A DNA stretch of 12,672 nt, from positions 1 through 12,672 of the forward strand of contig CAZGJQ010000056.1 in NCBI GenBank assembly GCA_964525815.1, given 5' to 3'. The stretch's first letter is position 1. Each line of letters starts with the position of its first letter. Below, piece after piece: positions 6,806 to 12,672 of this stretch. The DNA is from UBA1049 sp964525815 (GTDB lineage Bacteria > Bacillota > Clostridia > Oscillospirales > CAG-382). Under the pieces are notes generated by a model. It was given only the letters and a program-made list of their open reading frames with translations, was not told the DNA's origin and searched no databases. The position numbers were made by a program, and so were the translations under genes.

Positions 6806-8389
6806 TCATATCTTAATTTCGTCTATTAAATGGAAGTCGGTTTGGTCAACGGAAGCGTCCTTTTTCTTAAAGGAAATAATCGCTCCCTTGCCTGTCGCCG
6901 CTTTAACCGCACCCTCCAATAGTTTTTTATTGCTCTCCTGCGACAATATTTCTATAACAAATCTATCTGCAATTATTATTACTTCGCCGTCCTTTTCAAG
7001 CATTTTTGTCATCTGAACAAGAGGATAAATATCCGGCTGTGTTTTTAGCTCCTCCAATACCTCGGGGAAAGCGGTAAGCGGTTTTTGAGCCGCTTCCTTC
7101 TTACTGACCGGCGGTTTATCGGCTAACCTTTCCTCAGCCGGAGGGTTGGGGAGTGGCTTTATTCTTGGTTTTTGGGCGGGCTTTTGCTTATCACCTGAAG
7201 CGTAATTTCCCTCGGCAAGCCTTTTTTCCAACTCGGAGATACGGGCAAGCAATGCCTTCGGCTCCTCCGACAGTGACATATCACACAGCTTAATCACCGT
7301 CAGCTCAAGCACTGTTTTTTTATTCACCGAATATCTGCTTACCGAGCTGAGGGCTTCCTCCAGCACCGAGCAGAAATATAAAAGCGTTTCAATTGTGAAT
7401 GCCTTTAACAGACCCGATAATTTATCCGAAGCGGAGACAGAGAAAAAGAACTGCTTATGAAGATATTCCCTGCGGAAATCCCTGTCTGCGCCAAGACTCT
7501 TTGCGATAAGCAAATCCCTAACAAAGGAAATAAGGTCGGTCATAAATACGCTCAAATCCTTTGAGGATTTATGCACCTCGCCTATTACCGCAAGAGCGGC
7601 GGGTATATCCTTATTTGCGACTGCGTTAAAAAGACTAATAATGGTGTCGTTGTTGGTTATTCCGAGCTGAGACTGTATATTATCGACCGATAGCTCGCTT
7701 TCGCCCTTTCCTCCGGAGGAGCAGGCGTCGAGAAGGCTTAAGGCGTCTCGGGCGGAGCCGTCCGCCAGCCTTGCGATAAGACGCATGGCATCGTCTTGAA
7801 TCTTTATGGCTTCCTTTTCCGCAACCCTGCTTATTAACTCCGCAAGGGTGTCCGGCTCAATACGCTTGAAGTCAAACCGCATACAGCGGGAAATAATTGT
7901 GGGCGGAAGCTGGTTCAGCTCGGTGGTGGCGAGAATGAACAATACATACTCGGGAGGCTCCTCAAGCGTCTTGAGCAAGGCGTTGAAGGCACTGTCCGAG
8001 AGCATATGAACCTCATCTATAATATATACTCTTTTTTGTAAAACACTGGGAGGATATACAACCTCGTCTATAAGCTCCCGTACATCGGCGACACGGTTGT
8101 TGCTTGCGGCATCAATTTCTAAAACATCGGTTGCGGTAGCGTTGTCCACAGACTTACAGCAATAGCATTTGTTGCAGGGGTTTCCGTCCATTGGATTCTC
8201 GCAGTTTACCGCCTTTGCGAGTATTTTTGCCATGGAGGTCTTGCCGGTGCCTCTGCTGCCGCAAAACAGATAGGCATGAGAGACCTTATCCTCGGCAGCC
8301 TGCTTTTTCAGTATTGCGGTTATATGGTTCTGCCCGACAATCTCGTCAAAGGTGCGAGAGCGCCATTTTCTGTAAAGCGCCTGATACAC
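6806..8389 (-). CDS. dnaX: DNA polymerase III subunit gamma/tau
   Basis: DnaX is the motor of the clamp loader that places the sliding clamp on DNA, and as tau ties it to the polymerase. The start is GTG at 8389, preceded at 7 nt by AAGGAGG (8397-8403); it yields the family N-terminus (M)YQALYRKWRSRTFDEIVGQ. The open frame runs on 70 codons upstream, but that part is the SRP RNA. The 527-residue protein has the AAA+ Walker A GSRGTGKT (44-51), a zinc finger (Cys63, Cys72, Cys75, Cys78), Walker B YIIDEVHML (122-130) and the SRC arginine finger in IISRCMRF (165-172). A Pro/Lys-rich linker (about 390-450) precedes a short C-terminal domain. It is a little shorter than the Bacillus protein. Confidence 0.97.
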   Translation of the reverse strand: MYQALYRKWRSRTFDEIVGQNHITAILKKQAAEDKVSHAYLFCGSRGTGKTSMAKILAKAVNCENPMDGNPCNKCYCCKSVDNATATDVLEIDAASNNRVADVRELIDEVVYPPSVLQKRVYIIDEVHMLSDSAFNALLKTLEEPPEYVLFILATTELNQLPPTIISRCMRFDFKRIEPDTLAELISRVAEKEAIKIQDDAMRLIARLADGSARDALSLLDACSSGGKGESELSVDNIQSQLGITNNDTIISLFNAVANKDIPAALAVIGEVHKSSKDLSVFMTDLISFVRDLLIAKSLGADRDFRREYLHKQFFFSVSASDKLSGLLKAFTIETLLYFCSVLEEALSSVSRYSVNKKTVLELTVIKLCDMSLSEEPKALLARISELEKRLAEGNYASGDKQKPAQKPRIKPLPNPPAEERLADKPPVSKKEAAQKPLTAFPEVLEELKTQPDIYPLVQMTKMLEKDGEVIIIADRFVIEILSQESNKKLLEGAVKAATGKGAIISFKKKDASVDQTDFHLIDEIKI

Positions 8390-8396
8390 GGCTTTT

Positions 8397-8403
8397 CCTC
8401 CTT
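8397..8403 (-). promoter_or_regulatory. dnaX ribosome binding site that fixes the GTG start
   Basis: AAGGAGG on the minus strand lies 7 nt before the GTG at 8389. It is the only strong site in the area and lies 14 nt past the end of the SRP RNA terminal stem, so ribosomes can load only outside the structured RNA. Confidence 0.9.
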
Positions 8404-8417
8404 GTTTTCTATAAAGA

Positions 8418-8719
8418 ATGAGATACAAAATATGGCCATACAGCCTAAATCGAACAATACCTACGCCCGTTAACTTCGGTTCTGCCTCAAAGCAGGCACT
8501 CCCGCGGCACATCCGCAAATAATGCTTAATGCTGCTTGGTTCCCCACCTGACATATTTCGCAAAAAGCGAATTGCGCAGGACCCGCTTATCAACGGCATT
8601 GCAAAAGCGCAGCGACACAGGTACAGCCCTCAAAAGGCTACTCACCCCTGCTATAGCGGATTGCAGGTTCAGGGCACCGCTAACTCCCCGGTTAGTATGA
8701 CCATATTTTATATCTCATC
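8418..8719 (-). ncRNA. ffs: Signal recognition particle RNA, large bacterial type with Alu domain
   Basis: SRP RNA binds the protein Ffh and brings ribosomes with nascent membrane proteins to the membrane. On the minus strand the 5' part carries the Alu-domain core (GTTAGCGGTGCCCTG, then CCTGCAATCCGCTATAGC; about 8651-8694), the form known from Bacillus and clostridia. The S domain carries helix 8 with GTCAGG (8547-8552), the GGAA tetraloop (8540-8543) and AAGCAGC (8531-8537). The loop is closed by UGG/CCA instead of the common UCC/GGA, a compensated change. The two ends (8695-8718 and 8418-8441) are complementary over 24 bases with two G-U pairs and no mismatch. The ends given are those of this stem; the mature RNA may be shorter after processing (the Bacillus RNA is about 271 nt). 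No terminator separates it from dnaX. Confidence 0.93.
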
Positions 8720-8726
8720 GTAAAAA

Positions 8727-8755
8727 ATTATAACACGCACAGAAGCAATTTTCAA
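8727..8755 (-). promoter_or_regulatory. Sigma-A promoter of the SRP RNA-dnaX operon
   Basis: On the minus strand TTGAAA (8750-8755) and TATAAT (8727-8732) stand 17 bases apart, one base from the consensus, as expected for a strongly made stable RNA. The predicted start, about 8719-8721, coincides with the base of the SRP RNA terminal stem. Confidence 0.9.
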
Positions 8756-8792
8756 TAGTTAATTTTGTAAATTGAAATTTTTGTTGCTTTCA

Positions 8793-8821
8793 TTGACATT
8801 ATACACAAAACAATGTATAAT
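8793..8821 (+). promoter_or_regulatory. Consensus sigma-A promoter of the membrane protein-hprK operon
   Basis: TTGACA (8793-8798) and TATAAT (8816-8821) are both perfect and 17 bases apart. The start would be near 8828, just before the AAGGAGG site (8834-8840) of the next gene. The promoter is divergent from that of the SRP RNA; the two -35 boxes are about 37 bases apart. Confidence 0.92.
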
Positions 8822-8853
8822 TACCAAGTGTAAAAGGAGGCGAAAAGCGGGTT

Positions 8854-9237
8854 ATGGAGCAAAAAAGGAACTACGGAGCCATGACGGTTTTTTTTGGTTT
8901 CGTTATGCTGCTGTGCGCAGGGCTTGTAGCTTACAACATTCATTATATAAGTGTTTTCAAAGAAATCAACCAGACCTATTCGGCTTTGCCGATTAATCCT
9001 TCCATTGGGCAGAGGCTGGCATATAGCTATGTATCGCTGTTTGCTCGTTTTTTCGGGAAATACCCCACAACTCAGGTGTTGTCGGTGCTTATACCGGTAA
9101 CAGCGGCTGCGGTTGTTTTGTTTTTCGTGTTTCTCACAAAGCATATTAATCAAAAAAAGCTGTTAAAATCTGAATCAGAAAGCATTCCCACTTCGGAGGA
9201 GGAAGAGAAAAATGACCAGTCCGCAGTACAAGGTTAA
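8854..9237 (+). CDS. Two-helix membrane protein of unknown function, overlaps hprK
   Basis: I do not recognise the family. The 127-residue protein starts with a short basic N-terminus (MEQKRN), a first membrane helix (about 8-28), an outside loop of about 44 residues (ISVFKEINQTYS...GKYPTTQ), a second helix (about 73-95), then KHINQKK and an acidic, Ser-rich tail (SESES...SEEEEK). By the positive-inside rule both ends face the cytoplasm. AAGGAGG lies 13 nt before the ATG, a wide but acceptable spacing. Its last 26 bases overlap the start of hprK in another frame, so the two are translationally coupled. The position right behind a consensus promoter suggests steady expression. A link to sugar control through hprK is only a guess from position. 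Confidence 0.75.
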   Translation: MEQKRNYGAMTVFFGFVMLLCAGLVAYNIHYISVFKEINQTYSALPINPSIGQRLAYSYVSLFARFFGKYPTTQVLSVLIPVTAAAVVLFFVFLTKHINQKKLLKSESESIPTSEEEEKNDQSAVQG

Positions 9238-10150
9238 GCTGACCGAATTAGTACAGGAGTTCGCCTTTGAGGAGGTTTTTATACCGGAAGGGACGGAAAG
9301 CATTTTCGTCAGACGCTCGGACATGAGCAGACCCGGGCTTCCACTTGCCGGATTCTTTACAAACTTTGAGCCGGAACGGATACAGCTTATCGGAAATATG
9401 GAGTTTGCATACCTTTCGTCGCTCTCACAGCAGGAGCGGTATGAATCGCTGGAGAAGTTCTTTCAGCATAAAATTATAGCACTTATCGTAACCAGCTCGC
9501 TTGAGATATTTCCCGAGGTGCTGACACTTGCGGAAAAATATAATACCCCTCTTTTTAGAACAAGCACGGAAACCTCCGCCATTATGGCGGCACTGACCGC
9601 AAGCCTCAGCGTTTCGCTTGCCGAGCGTATTACCAACCACGGCGTTTTAGTGGAGGTGTACGGTGAGGGTATTCTGATGCTTGGGGACAGCGGTATCGGT
9701 AAAAGCGAAACCGCAATCGAGCTGGTAAAAAGAGGGCACCGTCTTATAGCGGATGACGCTGTGGAAATAAAAAGAGTTTCCTCAAAAACACTGGTAGGCT
9801 CCGCTCCCGAGGTAATAAGGCATTATATAGAGCTAAGAGGTATCGGAATAGTGGATGTCAGACGAATATTCGGTATGGGCTCGGTTAAGGAAGCGGAAAA
9901 GATTGATCTTATAATTAACTTCGAGCTCTGGGAGCAGGGCAAGATGTACGAGCGGTTCGGACTGGATACCGAATATACCGAGATTCTAGGGATAAAGATA
10001 CCCTCCATAACCATACCTGTCAAGCCCGGCAGAAACCTTGCGGTTATAATAGAGATTGCCGCAATGAACAACAGACAAAAGAAAATGGGATACAACACAG
10101 CGTTGGAGTTTAACAATAAGCAGATGGAAAGATTGCAAAACAGAGAATAA
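9212..10150 (+). CDS. hprK: HPr kinase/phosphorylase
   Basis: HprK phosphorylates HPr of the sugar phosphotransferase system on Ser46 when glycolytic intermediates and ATP are high, and removes the phosphate when inorganic phosphate is high; Ser-P-HPr then acts with CcpA in carbon catabolite repression. The 312-residue protein has the full family layout: N-terminal domain (about 1-130), His143 in NHGVLVEVYG, the P-loop GDSGIGKS (158-165), ADDAVEI with the catalytic Asp (about 181-182), the signature IELRGIGIVDVRRIFG (207-221) and the phosphorylase-linked motif PVKPGRNLAVIIEIAAMN (269-286). A GGAGG site in the end of the preceding gene serves the ATG. It is followed by glucokinase, which supplies glycolytic flux. 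Confidence 0.97.
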   Translation: MTSPQYKVKLTELVQEFAFEEVFIPEGTESIFVRRSDMSRPGLPLAGFFTNFEPERIQLIGNMEFAYLSSLSQQERYESLEKFFQHKIIALIVTSSLEIFPEVLTLAEKYNTPLFRTSTETSAIMAALTASLSVSLAERITNHGVLVEVYGEGILMLGDSGIGKSETAIELVKRGHRLIADDAVEIKRVSSKTLVGSAPEVIRHYIELRGIGIVDVRRIFGMGSVKEAEKIDLIINFELWEQGKMYERFGLDTEYTEILGIKIPSITIPVKPGRNLAVIIEIAAMNNRQKKMGYNTALEFNNKQMERLQNRE

Positions 10151-10258
10151 GTTCTCTACTTAAGATAACCTCCCTGCCGGCAGAGAGCCGCCTTTTACCT
10201 GACTGCAAAGCAGAGCATTTTTAATTATTATCGACTAATTTTTACAGGAGACAAAATT
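10151..10258 (+). other. Intergenic stretch between hprK and glucokinase with GC-rich palindromes
   Basis: This 108-base gap holds the perfect palindrome CTGCCGGCAG (10174-10183), extended to 9-bp arms (10170-10187) with one C-A mismatch that would be a U-G pair on the minus strand. An alternative hairpin CGGC/GCCG is followed by CC and four T, and a small CTGC/GCAG hairpin comes next before ATTTTT. None is a convincing terminator. A TATTAT near 10227 might serve a weak promoter. AGGAGA (10246-10251) is the ribosome site of the next gene. No catabolite-responsive cre consensus was seen. Confidence 0.4.
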
Positions 10259-11209
10259 ATGTATTATCTTGGAATAGATTTGGGTGGTACCAGCATAAAG
10301 GTCGGAGTATGCAACGATAACGGGGAGATTCTGTATAAGGAGAGCTGCCCCACAATTACAACCGAGGACGGAGACAGAATAATTGCCGACATGGCCGCGC
10401 TCTGTAAGCGGGTAATAAAAAAGAGCGGTCTTGAAACGGATGATATAGAATATGCCGGAGTCGCTTCTCCCGGTACGGCGGACTCCGAGCAAGGCGTTAT
10501 AGTTTACGCCTGCACATTACCCTTTTTGAACTACCCGATAGCTGAGAAGCTTAGCTTGCTTACGGGTATAAAAAAGGTGTTTGTGGAGAACGACGCAAAC
10601 GCCGCCGCTAAGGGTGAGGCTACCATCGGTGCCGCAAAAGGCTGCACACATTCGGTAATGATAACCCTCGGAACCGGTGTAGGCGGAGGCATTATAATAG
10701 ACAACAAGGTTTATTCGGGCTTTAACTTTGCGGGTGCGGAGCTGGGGCATATAGTTATTGTACACGGAGGCAAGGAATGCACCTGTGGCAGAAACGGGTG
10801 CTGGGAGGCATATGCTTCGGCAACGGCACTGACCGAACAAACCAAGGAAAAAATGCTAAGGCACAGAGATTCGGCAATGTGGAAGCTTGCCGAAGGAAAT
10901 ATTGAGAAGGTAGGAGGAAAGACAGCCTTTACCGCAATGAAGCAGGGGGACAAAGCGGCAAGGGAGGTTGTGGACGCTTACATCGGCTATCTTGCCTGCG
11001 GAATCGTAAACATAATAAACATTTTTCAGCCCGAGGTACTCAGCCTGGGCGGAGGTATTAGCAACGAGCGGGAGTCCCTCACGGAACCGCTCATCAAAAT
11101 AGTAAAAAAGGAGCAATATTCACGCAACAGTCCTTGCCAGACGGTTATAAAGATAGCTAAGCTCGGCAATGATGCCGGGATTATAGGAGCGGCAATGCTC
11201 GGCAGATAG
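10259..11209 (+). CDS. glcK: ROK family glucokinase
   Basis: ROK glucokinases phosphorylate free glucose with ATP in the cytoplasm. The 316-residue protein shows the phosphate-1 motif DLGGTSIK (7-14), the catalytic Asp in ENDANAA (Asp112), the second phosphate loop GTGVGGG (138-144), the sugar-binding GAELGHIV (Glu161, His164), and the ROK zinc motif formed by His164 with Cys174, Cys176 and Cys181 in CTCGRNGCWE. The C-terminal LSLGGGIS (adenosine loop) and NDAGIIGAA complete the fold. There is no N-terminal helix-turn-helix, so it is an enzyme and not a ROK repressor. Other ROK kinases (fructose, allose, N-acetylmannosamine) look alike, and substrate cannot be fixed from sequence alone, but the length, motifs and position between hprK and lon suit glucokinase. 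Confidence 0.93.
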   Translation: MYYLGIDLGGTSIKVGVCNDNGEILYKESCPTITTEDGDRIIADMAALCKRVIKKSGLETDDIEYAGVASPGTADSEQGVIVYACTLPFLNYPIAEKLSLLTGIKKVFVENDANAAAKGEATIGAAKGCTHSVMITLGTGVGGGIIIDNKVYSGFNFAGAELGHIVIVHGGKECTCGRNGCWEAYASATALTEQTKEKMLRHRDSAMWKLAEGNIEKVGGKTAFTAMKQGDKAAREVVDAYIGYLACGIVNIINIFQPEVLSLGGGISNERESLTEPLIKIVKKEQYSRNSPCQTVIKIAKLGNDAGIIGAAMLGR

Positions 11210-11236
11210 CTGTTGCGTATAAAACAAGGAGCAAAT

Positions 11237-12672
11237 ATGATACGCGAAGATAAAAAAATATCGGTAATTACATATAATACAATAGCACTACGAGGCGTGG
11301 TGGTGTTTCCCGGAATAACAACCAGCTTTGAGGTGGGAAGGAAAATGACCGTCAAGGCATTCAAGGATGCGCTTGAGAGGGAGGAACCGATTTTTCTGGT
11401 TGCTCAGAATGATATGGCGGTTGTAGAGCCACAAAACGATGATTTAAGCAAAGTCGGAGTTGTTGCGGTCGTTAAGTATGCACTCAGACTTTCCAACGGC
11501 AACTATCAGCTTATGGTGGAGGGTATGCATCGCGGCGAGAGATATAACTCCTATTACGATAACGATACCCTAAAGAGCGATGTTGCTATAATCGCGGAGG
11601 ATGAAGAGGGTATCGACAAGACAGAGCATGACAGAGCGGTTGCGGAAACAATTGCTATTTTTAACGAGTACATAAAGTATATTTCAAAGCCCTCACCCGA
11701 GGTGGTTTCGGAGGCAAGGAAGATTAAGTCCGCTTCCTTTCTTGCGGATTTTTTGGCATCTTCCTTTTTAGTGAACTTTGACGAGCGGCTAAATATAATA
11801 GAAGAAAAAAACCCCTTAAAAAGACTGGAGAAGCTGAACAAGATATTTGAAAAGGACATTCAGATTATGCAGCTTGAGGGAAGCATACAGTCCAAGGTCA
11901 GATACCGTCTTCAGAAGAGTCAGCGGGAGATGTATCTGCGGGAGCAGCTCAGGACAATACAAAACGAGCTTGGAATGAGTGATGAGGATGAGGACGAGGA
12001 TGACGAGTATACAAAGAAAATCTCAGAGTCCAAGATTCCCGCTTCGGTAAAGGAAAAGCTTCAGGAGGAGGCGGACAAGCTCTCAAAGATGCCGTTCGGA
12101 ACTCCGGAGGCTACCGTTATCAGGAATTATATAGAGACCTGCCTTGAGCTTCCCTGGGATAAAAAGTCCAAGGACAGGGCGGACATAGATTTGGCGGAAA
12201 GAATCCTGAATGAGGACCATGACGGTCTCGCCAAGGTGAAGGAGCGAATTCTCGAATTCATGTCGGTTAAGCAGCTAAAGCCCGACCTGAGCGGACAGAT
12301 ACTCTGCTTTGTGGGACCTCCCGGAGTGGGTAAGACCTCCATAGCTCGCTCAATAGCAAGAGCGACAAACAGAAAATATGTAAGGATTTCGCTGGGCGGT
12401 ATCAGGGACGAGGCGGAGATTAGAGGACACAGACGAACCTACATAGGCTCCATGCCCGGGCGTATTATAAACGGGCTCAAGTTAGCGGGAACCGCAAACC
12501 CCGTGCTTTTACTGGACGAGCTGGATAAGCTCACCAGCGATGCGCACGGAGACCCTACGAGTGCGCTGCTCGAGGTGCTGGATACCGAGCAGAATCACGC
12601 CTTCAGAGATAATTTTATCGAGATTCCCGTTGACCTTTCGGAATGCCTCTTTATCGCCACCGCAAACACGAC
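11237..12672 (+). CDS. lon: ATP-dependent Lon protease, N-terminal part, cut by the window edge
   Basis: Lon unfolds and degrades damaged and regulatory proteins in the cytoplasm. An AAGGAG site (11226-11231) precedes the ATG by 5 nt, 27 bases after the glucokinase stop. The frame is open for 478 codons to the window end. It shows the substrate-binding LAN domain (about 10-205, starting ITYNTIALRGVVVFPG), the coiled-coil segment with YLREQLRTIQNELG (233-246), an acidic insert DEDEDEDDE (249-257), the Walker A GPPGVGKTS (360-368), GHRRTYIGSMPGRI (398-411) and Walker B VLLLDELDK (423-431), then GDPTSALLEVLD. The Ser-Lys protease domain, expected about 200 residues later, lies outside the window, so completeness is not shown. 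No CIRCE or other heat-shock operator was seen upstream; it may be read from the hprK promoter. Confidence 0.96.
   Translation, partial: MIREDKKISVITYNTIALRGVVVFPGITTSFEVGRKMTVKAFKDALEREEPIFLVAQNDMAVVEPQNDDLSKVGVVAVVKYALRLSNGNYQLMVEGMHRGERYNSYYDNDTLKSDVAIIAEDEEGIDKTEHDRAVAETIAIFNEYIKYISKPSPEVVSEARKIKSASFLADFLASSFLVNFDERLNIIEEKNPLKRLEKLNKIFEKDIQIMQLEGSIQSKVRYRLQKSQREMYLREQLRTIQNELGMSDEDEDEDDEYTKKISESKIPASVKEKLQEEADKLSKMPFGTPEATVIRNYIETCLELPWDKKSKDRADIDLAERILNEDHDGLAKVKERILEFMSVKQLKPDLSGQILCFVGPPGVGKTSIARSIARATNRKYVRISLGGIRDEAEIRGHRRTYIGSMPGRIINGLKLAGTANPVLLLDELDKLTSDAHGDPTSALLEVLDTEQNHAFRDNFIEIPVDLSECLFIATANT

Noticed and set aside
7216..7236. A6 tract in dnaX as a programmed frameshift site for gamma subunit production
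   Set aside because: The reading frame is GAA AAA AGG, so the run is not in the X_XXY_YYZ register, and only six A are present, fewer than known transcriptional slippage sites.
8390..8599. A 70-codon N-terminal extension of dnaX
   Set aside because: It is the SRP RNA sequence read in frame. The GTG at 8389 has a strong ribosome site and gives the family N-terminus.
8529..8996. Plus-strand open frames across the SRP RNA and the promoter region
   Set aside because: They read through the antisense of a structured RNA or the wrong frame of the membrane protein gene and lack support.
10151..10258. Catabolite-responsive (cre) operator before glucokinase
   Set aside because: No match to the TGNNANCGNTNNCA consensus was found.

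Overview
The window looks like chromosomal core DNA of an anaerobic low-GC Gram-positive bacterium, most likely a clostridium (Clostridia, perhaps Oscillospirales/Ruminococcaceae; this is an inference from gene content, not a database match). The support is: a large SRP RNA with an Alu domain next to dnaX-ybaB-recR, the arrangement known from Bacillus and clostridia; HPr kinase/phosphorylase, a hallmark of Firmicutes carbon control; a ROK glucokinase; a flavodiiron protein paired with rubredoxin, a typical anaerobe oxygen/NO defence; strong AGGAGG ribosome sites and sigma-A promoters. No mobile element, CRISPR array, tRNA or rRNA gene was seen.

Left part (1-3740, minus strand). Positions 1-280 form an AT-rich stretch with one possible very small membrane-protein gene that has its own promoter and a hairpin over its stop codon. 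Next come enolase (eno) with its own promoter and a clear terminator, and a glutamine-dependent asparagine synthetase (asnB). The asnB leader carries a terminator-like hairpin with a competing upstream hairpin, suggesting transcription attenuation.

Middle part (3740-8760, minus strand). One apparent operon of about 5 kb starts at a near-consensus promoter (8727-8755). It reads SRP RNA - dnaX - DUF3795-like cysteine-rich protein - ybaB - recR - flavodiiron protein - rubredoxin, and ends at a strong terminator (3738-3780). I saw no internal terminator. The SRP RNA is closed by a 24-bp terminal stem that starts at the predicted transcription start and ends 14 nt before the dnaX ribosome site, so the RNA must be cut out of the message. 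The operon joins protein targeting, replication clamp loading, recombinational repair and oxygen/NO reduction.

Right part (8790-12672, plus strand). A divergent consensus promoter drives an unrecognised two-helix membrane protein that overlaps hprK, followed by hprK, a ROK glucokinase and lon, which runs off the right edge. HprK senses glycolytic flux through fructose-1,6-bisphosphate and ATP/Pi, and glucokinase feeds that flux, so the pair makes functional sense. I see no sign of a radically new system. The most interesting points are the SRP-RNA/dnaX junction, the asnB leader, the repair plus oxygen-defence operon, the cysteine-rich insertion, and the small ORF at the left edge.
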